DNA from: Echinarachnius parma
Lineage: Eukaryota; Echinodermata; Echinoidea; Clypeasteroida; Echinarachniidae
DNA: 64,000 bases
Direction: 5' to 3'
Assembly (NCBI GenBank): GCA_037951105.1
Contig: JBAMJV010005501.1
Span: 1 to 64,000, forward strand
A program made the position numbers and the translations under genes. Positions 40,301-53,600 of the stretch are shown here, in pieces (within the stretch, counting starts at the first letter, position 1; each line of letters opens with the position of its first letter). The notes below the pieces were generated by a model. That model was not told the DNA's origin and did not search any database. It saw only the letters and a program-made list of their open reading frames with translations.

Positions 40301-40568
40301 GATGGCATGTCTCAGAAGAATACTAGGAGTAACGAGACTGGACAGAATTAGAAATACATCAATTAGGACACAGCTCAACGCTCACCAAACTGTAATCGAC
40401 CAAATCTCCAAGAAAAGACTCAGCTACTTCGGACATGTCCAGCGAATGGAACCATCACGTTTCCCCAAACTCACAATGGAAGGAAGAGTCAAGGGGAACA
40501 GACCAAGGGGAAGACGACCAAAGAGATGGACGGACTGCCTGAGAGCAGACTGTGCCAGTAATCTGTGA
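37387..40568 (+). mobile_element. Nearly full-length LINE (endonuclease + reverse transcriptase)
   Basis: An APE-type non-LTR retrotransposon, RTE-like. The endonuclease starts at GIGTWNVRTL (about 37795), with GISETH, IIGDFNAKVGDD and SDHQLV. The reverse transcriptase has KMAEGKSPGFDCITAEEIK, NNYRGISLLSHAGK, AQAGFRPGRSTIDQLFSLRQ, YIDFEKAFDSVW, GVRQGCVISPQLFN and the catalytic LRFADDIAL. The C-terminus has LRRILGV, RLSYFGHVQRMEPSRFP and GRRPKRWTDCLRADC. Two breaks are seen: TGA at 37972-37974 where TGG is expected (HWAGIALIL), and a 1-nt deletion in the A run at 38178-38185. The frame 38190-40568 is then open for 792 codons. The first frame starts with about 130 residues of uncharacterised leader. 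The true 5' and 3' ends were not fixed. So few breaks imply a young copy. Confidence 0.9.
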
Positions 40569-41671
40569 AGGTTTCACGTTAACTGGATATTATACATGTG
40601 TTGAATGAGCAAGTAAAAGGAGCGGAAACGCGAAGTGAAATTCGCTATTGATGCACTGACTCTGTACACAGCTATAACTTTCCAGTGGATGATTACAAAT
40701 CACATTCCAATCATCCAATGGTTAATATTCTTTTAACAAAAGAGACATTACAAAAAGCGAAACCTGTTCCATGCTTCTGTTTTTTGTTTATTGATTTGTT
40801 TTTCTAAATTTGTTACATTGTTGTTTAATAGAAAAGGGTTATGTATATCTTGTATTTGTATGTTTTGGAATTTATAAATAAAACAAATAGGTTTAGAGCC
40901 TCGGTTTACTACCCAAACCAATAACACTCAGATGTTCAATACATTTAATTAACATAATATTTAAAATAACACAATTCAGTAATAAAATCTTATTTATCGA
41001 CTAGCGAAAGTGCAGTTGGCACTTTATAGAGTTAGTGAAGTTTGTAAATTATGCTCACTCAATCTTAATGACAGTAAACATAAAGCAGTTTGTTTATCGA
41101 AAAGGAAAGAATCAACCATTCGATTTCGATAGTGAGAGTTTAAATCTTGTTGATGAGTGCACTTGGTGGGGCGTAGAGGTTAAAGGGACTTAGTATTATT
41201 GTCCAAATCCTAAAAACCTACTTGGAACTCTAGTGGGTCTCTCATACCTGTTATTATATTCCTATAAACAATACAATCATGGGACGGGTTTAGGTTTTTT
41301 AACATTTCAGTTACGTTAAAAATATAATTACGATAGAAGTGTTCAGATTGTAAACTATCTACGGGATAATTTAAGCCGTGTACAAACTAAGTGCAATGAC
41401 TTGTACGAGAGAACCCGTAGAGTTCTAAGTACGTTTTGTGGATGTATACAATGTTACTAGATCATTTTATCAGATATGATATAAATCTATTGAGACTGAC
41501 GATTGTGCAATGTAGTAGTGGTGTAACTAATACTTTTTCCAGTAGGGAGCAACGGGGGCCTTGCATGTTTATGTGGAGCACACGTTTTTACCTGACAAGT
41601 AAATAACAAACAAACAAACACAAAAATGTCTTCTGATGTTTTGGTGGCCAACAGTTTGATAAATGTACATC
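40569..41671. other. Spacer, TTAA family 4 remnants
   Basis: No gene is seen. A piece at about 41180-41465 (AAAGGGACTTAGTATTATTG ... ATGTTACTAGATC) belongs to TTAA family 4. About 40790-40890 is A/T-rich and could be a LINE-type tail. Confidence 0.4.
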
Positions 41672-42310
41672 TTAAAGGGACAGATCCACTTTTACAAAAC
41701 GTCTGAACAGCTTTCAGTTGACGGATTGGGATCAATGTAACACGCAGAAAAAAAATCAGAGCGAACAGCCCTCTAATTTGGATTCTACGAATGAAAAACG
41801 AATGCGTCCCTCCATTTAAACTATATATCGGTCAATAAAGGAGTTCAACTGATTTAGCATAATATTACAACAATATAGTACTAATTCTCGTAAAGGTATT
41901 GTGAAGCCGACATTTGTTAACGTATGTCACGGAAAAAGATCTCAAAAAGAAAGAATATATAATTACATGTAGTCAGTTTAAGCGAAGTTTGGGTATTTTG
42001 CTTGGTAAACGCTCACACATTAGTACATATGCGCCGCTCACGTAGCTAGCGCGGGTCATGTAGGGGTCATGCATACCGATCTGGCACTCCGTGAAATCTA
42101 TGTACGAACTTACTCACCAGCCGAAAATACGTATATACCTTATTAACCGACGTCCCTCAGTTTATTCAGTTTTAGGTCTATAACTCCACGAAAAAGAGAT
42201 TTCAAGCCCTAATTTTTTCAGGCATGCTATTAAATGACATTTCCTTTCATATTAGACAATAACCTCGCAACTTTTGAATTTTGGCTTGCAAAAGTGGATC
42301 TCTCCCTTTA
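41672..42310. mobile_element. TTAA MITE, family 2
   Basis: TTAA-bounded; starts AAAGGGACAGATCCACTTTT and ends TGGATCTCTCCCTTTAA. It shares the whole inner sequence with 25864-26483. Confidence 0.82.
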
Positions 42311-43599
42311 AATGGCATGATTTGTGCCGAAAATGCTAATTTGACTTATGAATTTGATAATTTCCAGAACTGCATCATGTATAATGATACTTGTGCAAAT
42401 ATGCAATGAATTGGTTAACTAATAGAAAATGTATGGCGATTCAATAACCTTAATTCCTTGTCACGGACTTTAAACTGGGATCACCTCAAAAAAAGTTATT
42501 TACAACCCCGTAGATACTGGAAGATAATGGTATCAAAATAATGTGTGTGAAAATTCAAAATAAAACATGTTGCTCTTTATGAAAGACAATTCACCCCTGA
42601 TTTTAACCCGTAGGTCTATAGAATTATGAACTTGAACTACACATTCAATTGTCAACAGTCAATTGTGAAGAAATGGAAGTTATGCACAGAGATTTACATA
42701 GATGATGAAAACTGCCGTATCCTAAATATATCATGAACCATCTATGTGTTGTCAGATGTTTAGCAAGCAAATCACAGATAGGCCCTTTAAAAACGAAATA
42801 AATCACATGACTCCTTTGTAATTGTATTAATTCTGTTGGCACCGCTTTATTTCATTTAATTAATGAAGTGAGTACACAATGCGAAACCCATAGGTATACA
42901 AACTAACGACGGATGCACAACGAATTTTACGTTACTTGTGATACTTGTGATATTGCATTCATGTACAGTGTGAGTTAAAAAACTAAAAAGCTACATATCA
43001 ACATATATGTTTTGAATTGTGAATTTATGAGCTATTAAAGTCCGGTTTCTTTTTTTTACTCGCACTGTATAGTAGAGAAACATAATGGCAGAGAAACATA
43101 ATGGTTATAATTGGTATCAGAGACACGTATGACACACGTATGACACCCTGATCTTGTTTATGCATGATAAGTACATTATTTGTATTAATATATAGTTTAA
43201 ATTCAATATCGTACAAGCGCAAAATGACATTATCTGTGTATTATACTCAGCGTTTGTTGAATACCAATATATTTATCTTCTATTAATTGGTTAGTTATTA
43301 TAGTTGTAGATACATTTACCCACTTTCTCAATTTGTTCCGTAATACATGTTATATGTAAATGAATTGTGTATTGTAAGTTTATTGCTTGAATTTGCATTG
43401 GACAACCGTGTTAATGAGCAGAAAAATGCACCATTCACAATAAATATACAACAATTTTTTTCCAGGATAACAATGCGTAAACATTCGGAAATCATAAATA
43501 AAATAGAAATGTATTTGAAAAATACATTTTGTCTTCATTACAATAAAACACTATTTAGTAAAAAAAATATATCCAATATAGAACTTGATTGGCATGAGC
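42311..43599. other. Spacer without recognised features
   Basis: AT-rich; no gene, RNA or clear mobile element is seen. The 99-codon frame at 43347-43646 has no domain or splice context and is probably chance. Confidence 0.4.
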
Positions 43600-44580
43600 G
43601 AAAATTGAAAGTGATATTCGCACTGACTAGCCGACTAACTTTCTGACTAGCACTGACTGACTGTGTATACATAGTTATAATAATGCACTAGCAATATCTA
43701 TGCTTGTATTGGCAATACGAATACTATGACGCATGTGTGAGAACCACTAGAGTTCCGAGTAAGATTTGAGGGTTTTGACAATGTTACTACTGTAGATCCC
43801 TTTAATATTTCCACGTTGCTCTATCTGAGTATGAAATGAAGGATGACAAAGTAAAAGGTAATACGCTCGAAATCTTAGTTTATAATTGTTCTTATAAATG
43901 CTGTCATAACATTGTACTTAGTGCTTCACAATAATACAAGGCAAAATGTATATAACTTTTAATAACGCATGAAATGAATATCATATTGTTGTTTGTGGTT
44001 TTAGCAAAAGGCTGTTAGTATTGATTTTGTAAATCTAAGAGGTACAGATATACAAATCTAGAGTATTATTTGCTCCAATAGTCCAATAATGGTATAAATA
44101 AAAGCGACATATCAGAATACAATGTAGTTAATATTTAATAGCAATACTTGACAAAATTTCACTTTTAATAACGCAACACGGAATATCATATTCTTGTCGG
44201 TGGATATTAGCATCGCTTACTGCAATTTTGTAAATTTCAGATGTACAAAGTGCAAATCTCTTCAATAAGTTAATACGCTGTCTAGCACAGTTGACGCAAT
44301 TGAGATGAACAAATATAAATTGTTAGGAACATGTTTATACAGCTTATCACACAATTATCATTGCTCATATTTACATGTATATATAAAAAGGAAATCAAAC
44401 AAATAAAATACGATATCACAAACGCTCGCCAGCATGATGAATTAATTTAACGTGCCGATTTAATTTTAATGAACGATAACATAATACTTCTGCATGTTCT
44501 TTGGACAAGGTTTGTACTGTACAATGCATATATCATAAACCAATAAGAGTTAAACATGTTACGCCCATTTGGAAGCTCTT

Positions 44581-44854
44581 CTTGCGCCAGTGATAATCCG
44601 TTTGACGTAATATAATAAGCGATGTATATACTAATAATTATAATAATACGTTCACATTTTCATATTACGCTTTCAAACATTTCAAAGAATAAATTCATGC
44701 CAAGTACCCATTTACTACTTGCGCCAGTGATAATCCGTTTGACTAAATATCATAAGCAATGTATATACTAATAATTATAATAATACGTTCACATTTTCAT
44801 ATAACGCTTTCAAACATTTCAAAATAATAAATTCATGCCAAGTACCCATTTACT
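44581..44854. repeat. 137-bp direct tandem duplication
   Basis: Two copies with period 137 (44581 and 44718), each starting CTTGCGCCAGTGATAATCCG and ending near AGTACCCATTTACTAC. The gene 2 side has a single copy (about 8977-9190). It duplicates the edge of the SINE. Confidence 0.85.
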
Positions 44855-44965
44855 ACATAGGTTGAGAACAGCAAATGCGTATAAAGTACCGCGGTTGGGA
44901 CTAGAACCCACGAACTTCGTATCGAAAGAACCAATATACCACGACACTGCCACTACAATAACTTG
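44672..44965 (-). mobile_element. tRNA-derived SINE, minus strand, shared with 9055-9290
   Basis: Same head (box B-like GTGGGTTCTAGTCCC on the minus strand) and body (AGTAAATGGGTACTTGGCAT) as the copy at 9055-9290. Its outer edge is doubled by the 137-bp tandem duplication. Confidence 0.6.
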
Positions 44966-45526
44966 CGTCTAGTAAATTCTTGATTATTGAACATTATTTC
45001 AAAAGGCATTGTATGACGTGTATGGAAAGGGATGTAAGTCCACAACTTCATTCAGTTTGTCGCATGTATACACACATTTACCATCATGTAATAAATCGTT
45101 GATATGGATGCAATTTGCTAGCGCTGGAGTAAATACTATATTATTGACCATCATTGAACAAAACTTGTGGTGTACGCAAAGGAAAGCATTTTATGCATAT
45201 AACACACCTTAACAAATTAAACCCTCATAACATATTCCTTAAATAAGAGTTTCAAGTGCAGAAACTATTCGTAGGACGTATTTCCGAATCAATTTGTTGT
45301 GTGCATAACAACAACATTGAAGAACAAACCTCCATCGGGTATGTGGCAAACATTTCCCCTAACGTAAGTGGCGCATGGTGGATGCATCCATCGTAATGCA
45401 GAAACATTCCATTTAGGATACACACTCAATTCATGTCTTTATCCTTCCCTCCTCTTTAAAGCTTATCAGGTCAAGTTAAACCCCTGTTACCCCCTTGCAG
45501 CTACGTCACTATTATGCATTCATGTA

Positions 45527-46484
45527 ATAAGCCAGTTCGTAATTAGACTATGGAGCTTGGGTGACGTCAGAGGGCGTAGTCCGATATTCCATCAACGGGC
45601 TATCAACGTACAGTAAAGTGTATGCTATCATGTCATTTTACCGGATAATTTTAGTTTGACAGCATAAAACAAACATTAGATGCATAAAATCAAAGTGGAA
45701 ATTATACGAGCAGCTGCATAAACTCATAAAGAACACATTTGATGTAAAGTATATTCAAGAATTTACCGATTTTTCTCCATATCAACTTTCTTGTAATCAT
45801 CTTTCTTGTGAATGATCTAGGTGAATCATTCACACGCAATAATGCTGTACAAGGCGGGCGATAAGCATACCACCCATTCGTACAATGTACCGTTCAAAAT
45901 TGAACGCTATGTTTTAGGACGCCATCGGCAAGGAAAACAGACGGGATATAATATTTCTTTCTACATGTTGCGCGGTCTTCAAAACAAGAAAGTCGGTAAT
46001 CATTATCAATTTACATAAATTGTGGATCACATAAACGAAATTTTGTTTGCATTTGCTAATAAATGGAGAGAGAAATCAGCCGGCAAAAACTGTTTTTGCG
46101 TTGGATAGTGCAGCAAGCGGAAGACGATAATCTCCGCACAATGCTATGTACACTATTATGTACACCTATACGTGCGTGCTAGCCAGGCCAAGCAAGGCTC
46201 GGTGAAATTATTGATCAATAAATATCATCATTACACATGAATAACACATCCTATCAAACCGGTTCTTGTTCTATGAAATAGTACATATTATGTTATTAAC
46301 CTCTGATGTGGTGAATACAAAAACGATGGGCTTATTTTTATCCTGATCCAGATTTTAAAAACGTAAACAAATAATTCGCATTCAATTGCACGTGTGGCTC
46401 CTTAGATTCTCACGATCGATGGAATATCAAACTACCCGGAAGTAAATACGCGCATGCGCAGATTGTAACTACGAACTGGCTTAT
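45527..46484. mobile_element. Inverted-repeat element with GCCAGTTCGTAATTA ends
   Basis: Left AAGCCAGTTCGTAATTAGAC and right TAACTACGAACTGGCTTA are inverted copies. The gene 2 side (about 9885-9960) lacks it between the shared AGCTACG(C/T)CACT and AACACGGCTATA blocks. No transposase frame is seen. The 65-codon frame at 45821-46018 inside it is unsupported. Confidence 0.65.
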
Positions 46485-46917
46485 ACAGAACCAACATTGC
46501 TGTTGTAACACGGCTATACTATTTATGTAATAAACACGTCGGGGTCACCAGTTCAACCCGATGCAAACAAGATTTGTACAATCTATATACTAAGTACATG
46601 GTTTACCGGGTTACTTCAAAGTCGGTAGTCATTTCTAGTGAATGGATTAGCAATTAGATGAAATGGATGGGAACGGTACAACCCATGATACATGAAATCA
46701 AGTTTTATTATTGTGTATAGCGAAATCAAAGTGATTGTTTGAAAGATAATGTGTCACTGGTTAATGTTGAAATTAAGTATTTTAAACTGTCATTATGTTG
46801 TGTAGGAATTTCAATTATGATTTACCTACTTATTAAGACGATTCAGAATCTATACGTACTGGACTAACATTAAACATAACCTTTTATGTTCACATTAATA
46901 CCCATCTTCCACGAACA

Positions 46918-47638
46918 CTAAGTATGCGAATAAAGTTCATTTTCAACCATTACGGTGCCATCGTTGTCATCATCATAACCAACTGTGCCCCCTGTGCCAG
47001 TCGCATTCGAACCCAAGGTGGAATCATGTCCTGCTACGTGATAGAGGATGTTGTCCATCGCAGAACCTTTGGGGTTTCTATCTAGGGGAGCGGACCCGGA
47101 AGCAGCGGTCTTATTTATCTTGGTGGATTTATCGGGCGTTGAGTACAGGTTAGAAAAGTCATCTTGGACTTCTGATGCCGATGGCTCAGGATTTCTAACG
47201 GGCATGGCGTACTGAGGGATCGAATAGCGGTCTTCGTCGTCTCTCTTCCTCGACGGAGGTAGATCCACAACCTTGCCACGGGGTATTACATCATCGCTCG
47301 CTTCTAGCACGTGGTAGTCGGGAAGGTCTACCATCAGCTTCGGGTTGTCAGCTTCATCCGGAGTCGCTTCGCGGGGTCTTCTAGACTGCTGCCGACCGTT
47401 GAGCGCCCAATTATCAGGGGTCGTTGCGCCGTCATCAATCGCCGCATAGACACCATCGGCGTCTGCTGATGTTGGTCTGCCAGTCTGAGGTGGTCCAGTA
47501 CCGTCAGCAAACGAGTATTCGTCATCTGGGTTTGTGAAGACGTAGTCATTGACGCTGGACATGGGGTTGCCTCCATCTGGCTCGGATCTTACCGACATGG
47601 AGAGCATGTCCCTCGGCACTAGGGATTTTTCTCCAGAC
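46918..47638 (-). CDS. Gene 3 exon 8: tyrosine-rich cytoplasmic tail
   Basis: 721 nt to TAG at 46920-46918. It starts RSGEKSLVPRDMLSMSVRS. Tyrosines lie in DYVF, EYSF, VYAAI, DYHVL, RYSI, QYAM, LYST, LYHV, GYDD and LYSH contexts. YAAI and YHVL fit the YxxΦ sorting or SH2-docking pattern; none is a strict ITIM or ITAM. The tail is hydrophilic, rich in Asp, Pro and Ser, and probably disordered. Confidence 0.92.
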
Positions 47639-50600
47639 CTGTTGAATTTATATTAATAATGTCATATTTTTAAAGCGCACATGACGAATGTCTCAATGCA
47701 ATGGTATCAATATTGTTAGAAGCAAACGCTAAGCATATCAATTACATGTAATAGCAACCAAGTATACGGTATCACATTGTATTTCTCTCTAGATCTGTAA
47801 CTATAATGGCATATACAATTTTATCGGAAATAATTTCCTTTTGTATTTATCTACATTATTCTAGCTAGCAGTACGATAATTCATGAAGTTGCCATTCATT
47901 ATCATAATTATTGAGAAGATCCATAAACAAAATACATCTGTATCGGATAGTTTTTCTCAACAATCAGGTTAGTAATTATAGATAAACTAAAACTTACCTC
48001 CTTCGCTTCATGAGCAAGACCAATAAGACGATTATGATGATTACAAGAATGGCACCCCCAACACCGACACCAATAAATAGGCCTGGAAAACCAAAGATAT
48101 GTACAGTGTTGGATTCAGTATTTATTCTGGTCTTGTAGTAACTTGCCAAAACGACCGAATTTAAACCTTTTCAATAATTTCAATAATATGTATGCACTCT
48201 GCAAAGACAAAAATGAGTATACATAACAATCTAATTACTGCCGTATACACTGGGAATTACAGAAAATGGCAACGTAGGAGCTACGGAAATCTATAACCAT
48301 ACGTAATTAACAAACACGTTGATGTAATCCATCATCTGTTATTTTTGCATACTGACATAATCAAGAACACTAGAGAGTATTTTCGTGCATAAATTATTCT
48401 CATTAGTGTCTGCCACCAAATAAACCTTTATTTGGAGACAATATTTGTATGTGAATTGTGTCATAACTATAATACATGATCAACATTATATGACAATTTG
48501 ATGTAATGCATCAATCTATTCTAATCAATTTTATAATGAACATTGTCATTGCGATAAATTGCGATTACCGTTCATTTCTGAGGAACTCTTAGAGGTATCT
48601 CCTGGAACTGCCACTGGAGATGTCCGTATCCCGGTTGTTTCTATGTCTCCATCAGATGGCGCTCTTGATGTTGATCCTGGTGAGTATGATGACATACTCA
48701 TTGAGAGACTTCCGTCTTCCGTAGAAGTAACTGTAAAATAAAATAAACGAACATTAGTTACGGTCGGTTGTCATGATTATAGTAGCAGTTAAAAGTTCTT
48801 GGGTGACTGTACTGGCACAGCAAAGCGAAACCAGCATAATGATGATCCTGGATTAATTGTTGTCAGCATTCGTAGAAATCATACTTTTTGAGAATTATTC
48901 ACCACCATCACTGGTAGCAACTGCGCAAAGGAAGTGCACACAATTTGACGTTTAATATTGATGACGTTTTTAGAAATTCTTGTTGACTAAATATCTGGGT
49001 ACAATTGGTACATGTCGTGTATTTTCGTGATATCTTAATTTTTGTTGTTTTCTCGTCAAAATCAGACAGCGCTTTAATAGGATGTTGACAATATTGAATG
49101 TGTAAACATACTCATCGACAGCCCTCTGTCCTTCCAAGAGGTAACTATGGTAATTGCGAAATAGAGAAAACAAATAATTCACAGATGGTCATTATGGTTA
49201 TCGGTTATTGTTATTGTCAGTGGGCTCAACTCTATTTACAATTTTACCCTAATTCGCAGTGGAGCTGCCACATGTGATGTCATTATACAGGGTGGCCCCC
49301 CTAAAACGGAACGAGGCACTTCCCAAAATAAAGTAACAACATGTACATGTCCATCGGATAGGGTGTCTTTTCCAATGAAAAACGATACCAAGAATAGTCA
49401 TTTTGGTCGACAGTTTTTGTTTTAGGGCGCTCTGAGTGACACCATGTCAGGTTCCCATTTTTGTCAATTTTTACCAAGTCATTGTCCGATTATTCGCACT
49501 GACTGCCCGTTATAGCATCGGACTACTGTGCCCATTCTTTCGTTTCACAGCTGAATGCACACTAACAATTGCGCGCGTACTGCTCCGCTATAACGGGCCG
49601 TAAGTGCGAATTATCGGGCACTGACTTGGTAAGAATTGACAAAAAAGGGAACCTGACAGGGTGTCACTCACAGCACCCTACAACAAAAACTACACGACCA
49701 AAATGACTGTTCTTGGTATCGTTTTTCATTAGAAAAGACACTCTATCCGATGGACATGTTCATTTTGTTACTTTATTTTGGGAAGTGGCCCGTTCCGTTT
49801 TTTGGGCCACTCTGTAGAGGTTTCGTATCGATCCTAAATAATTACTGTACTTCTTTAGCATAACTCCTTAAAGACTTGTCAATCATCTAGCAAATGGGCA
49901 ATGAAGTTGATTACTGACGTTTGAACTGATCTCCGGGAACATTGACACATGATGTCTGCATTGTTTTTTTTTATAGATTAGTCAGATACCCTCTGCATGA
50001 CGTTAATGATGCGACACTTGTGTGTTGACTTATTACATTGTTTGGCGATGGTTTGACCAGGCGTTAATTTCATCTAAATCACACAAACTGGGGATTCTTG
50101 TACATTTCTGATGGTAACGGAGGGTTTATGTTACAACGGTTTTATTGGGAATTAAACTGTAGTGTAAATGGGAAAGTTTTCACTATTTAGTTTGAACAAC
50201 AGCCAGTGACACACGGATCAGTATGGTGTATTACCGTATGGAGAGACGGTGAGAAAAATCAGTGTAAATTTTGACGCATGCTAACAATGAAGACGAAGGG
50301 AAAAGAAATAGTGATTTTTTACAAATACACAGTAATTCGGTTGTATAATACCTGAAACAGATCGACGTGTACTAGTCGCAGATGATCCTGTCGGGGGTAA
50401 AGTTTTAGGTGTAATGGGCGAATGTTCATCTCCGCAGGTCCCCGTATTAGTGTTTATATTGTTGTTTTCCAGGTATCTAGATACTGGAATAATATAGGCA
50501 GGCATACATTTGCTATTTGATCTAAGGTCACAATAGATATACAAATTAATGTTTTACGTGTCACAGTGTGTTCACAGTGTGAGTTGGTTTTCACACTGTG

Positions 50601-53600
50601 AAAACGCTCGAATGTAACACTGGTCCACACTGTGTTCACATAGTGGGCTGTACGGGGGTACACAGTGTAAACCGTTCTTTTGTCAGCTATTTTCTAATCT
50701 AGAATATTTAAAATGTAGGTCACTACCGATTGACCAAATGTGTGAGATACGGTATGTCTTTAAAGGGAAAGTTGAGTTTTGGTAGAGAGGGCGCTAGACT
50801 ACTTAATTGGTTTGTGAGGTAATGAAAAACTGAGTGTAAAATTTGAAAGAGCATAATATTTAAACAATAAAATCATCTTTGTTTGATCAAAATCGGTTCA
50901 GAAACGGCTGAAATATCCATAAATATAACAATTTGTAATAAACCCGGGGCCCCGGGTTTATTAGAGAATTTTGAACCAGCCGTTAAAAATTCAAAAAAAT
51001 GCTTCCTCTTTTCAAAAAGTTACAAAATAGGTATTTAAATAGTTGTTGGTTATTTCTCTATCTAATCACTATTTCAACAAAGCATCACATGCACAATATT
51101 TTATTCAACATGGTTAAAACCGATGAGTGTTTAGAGAGCGCCCTCTTACGTTTTAACGGCTCTTTTTGAATGATAACATGATCTTTACTACGTCATTTGT
51201 AATTTTGTGTTCCTTTCTAGTTATAACTATTAGTTTGTAATGTAATGATGCAGGTTTTGGTTACTAAAATTCAGTTTCACTAAAACTGTACTCTCCTTAC
51301 CAGAACTCAACTATCCCTTTAAAATAAGTAATTATAGTTGAAATAACACTTACGATTATCTATTTTTAATTGTAAACGTTCAAACCATATAATGTAGGTT
51401 TTCACATGTCATTTCTCTTGAACAACTGAACAATATATTGACCTTTTAATAAAGTAGACAGTATAAACTGATTTTTATATAAAGGTCAGGCAATAAAGTT
51501 ACAAAATACAGCTCTTTGGACAGTTTATAAAATTGATTGAATATCCTTTAGACACTAAGAATGCCTGTACCAAAGAACGAAAAAGGTGGTTGTATAGATA
51601 CCATTGAATAGTGCAATGTACATAGATCCTCCACATCCTTCGATGGCCCTCCCACTGCAGAGTGAGCTAGCACACCGCTCATCATCCTTTATATCCATGT
51701 CATTGACACCAATCAATTCAGATCCACAGTAGCAGGTGTCTCCATTCGTTACCCCTGCGTATATGAACGTCTCGTTGGTATTCCTGCACAAGCTGACACA
51801 GTTAGCGATGGTCATGTCCTGGGAACCAGTTCTGCAGAGTGAGGTGAGAACTTGTCCAGGCGACCCTGAGTATCGGTAGCATCCCTTATATCCATGACCT
51901 GGTTTGAATTAAAGGAAGTGTCCGCCTTTTAAAAATCGTCCGAACAGTTTCCAGTAGACAATAATGAATGTAACACACACACACAAATTCAGATCGAACA
52001 GCCCTGTAATTTGGATTCTACGAATGAAAAACGAATGCGCCCCTCCACAAAACTATATATCGGTCAATAAAGTATTTAAACTGATTTAGCATGATATTAC
52101 TAAAATATTGTACTTATTCTTGTAAAGGTAATGTGAATCCGACATTTGTAAAGGTATGTCACGGAAAATGTCTCTACAATGAAGAATGTGTAATTACATA
52201 TACTTTATAGTCAGTTTTATATCACGTATGGGTCACGTGCAGCAACATGATACTCCGTGGAATGCGCCGTGAGCGAAATTTCGCACCGGGTGAATACTCG
52301 TATAATGCACACTTAAACGCGCTGTGTCGTTTTATTATTTTGAGGTCTTTAACTCCATGAAAAAGAGATTTCAAGCCCTAATTCTTTCAGGCATGCTGTT
52401 AAGTTATATTTTCTTTCATACAAAACGATAACCTCGCAACTTTTGAAATTTGGCGTGCAAAAGGCGGACAGTCCCTTTAAAGGGGTAGTCCGGGCTTGAT
52501 AAAACCATTCGTTATTTGAATAAGCAGAATAAGAGGCATAATTGGTGAAAATTTGATCAAAATCGGACAAGAAACACGGGAGTTATACCGATTTGAACAT
52601 CATGTAGTAATGAGCGATCGTTTCAAAATTGCCGCCATATGCAACATCATTGACGAGCAACTCGCCATGCCTTTAGTACATGAAAATACACTTATTTCTC
52701 ATTTTCGTTGCTAAAAATTAATTTTTCTCTGCTTGTTTTCACGAATTCATAGAATAATATCGATGGGCCAACCTCTTTGGAATTTGTAAGCTCATAAATT
52801 TGCTTTGTTATTAAGAAAATTTAATTTTTTTAAAATTTCCATGTAGAAGTCAAAATTGCTGCAGCTCGCAAGTGACGTCACGATCGATAGCAATTGCGAA
52901 CGATACTAAAAATCGGAGCAAAGTTCATCCTGTCATAACTTTTTTATTGCTCCACCGTTTTGACTCAGATTTTCGATCATGATTCTTCATATTCACTTCA
53001 TTTTATAGCAAACATCACATTTCTGGGGTGGAATTCCCCTTCAAGAAGCAGAAGACTAATTATGACTGTGATTTAACTTTCATACTAAACAACATAACAT
53101 ATCATAACATACAAGAACACAATTACATTATAACATAACATAACGTTACATAATTATCATATCATATCATAATTATAACATAACATTCATTTATCATCAT
53201 AACATACCACATTATCCCCTACCTGACCCTTGTCGACACCAGTCAAGAACGAGTTAATTAAATAAGTTATTAAGTGATATTATTGTGTGAACAATATCAA
53301 GTTAGATGATGGATTGATAAATCGCATTTTAGGATCCACGAATAGGTTGCTATTTCTTTGGCAATGTTGAAACTTTCAAAATTGTGCTAGTCTGTTAGCA
53401 TACAATATTTTTGAAGGATAAAATTTAATAGCCATTGCTGCATAATAGGTAATAATACACGAGAATAGATCGCACCGTATAATAAGACAGCATCTTGTTC
53501 AAAATAAAAGCAACATCAAAACATTAATCTGCAGTAATATGTGTGCATTTAAGATCAGAAGTATTCATGTGAATTAATACAATGAGTTTTAATGGTAACT

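Larger units (their letters stand above)
43600..45526. other. Downstream flank of gene 3, paralogous to 8.1-9.9 kb
   Basis: Long shared blocks with the gene 2 side include GGTAATACGCTCGAAATCTT and GTGGATATTAGCATCGCTTA. The order of blocks is the same in both copies, so this is one duplicated segment. No gene is seen. Confidence 0.55.

Noticed and set aside
43347-43646. A 99-codon plus-strand frame
   Set aside because: AT-rich, no recognisable domain, no conserved counterpart and no splice signals.
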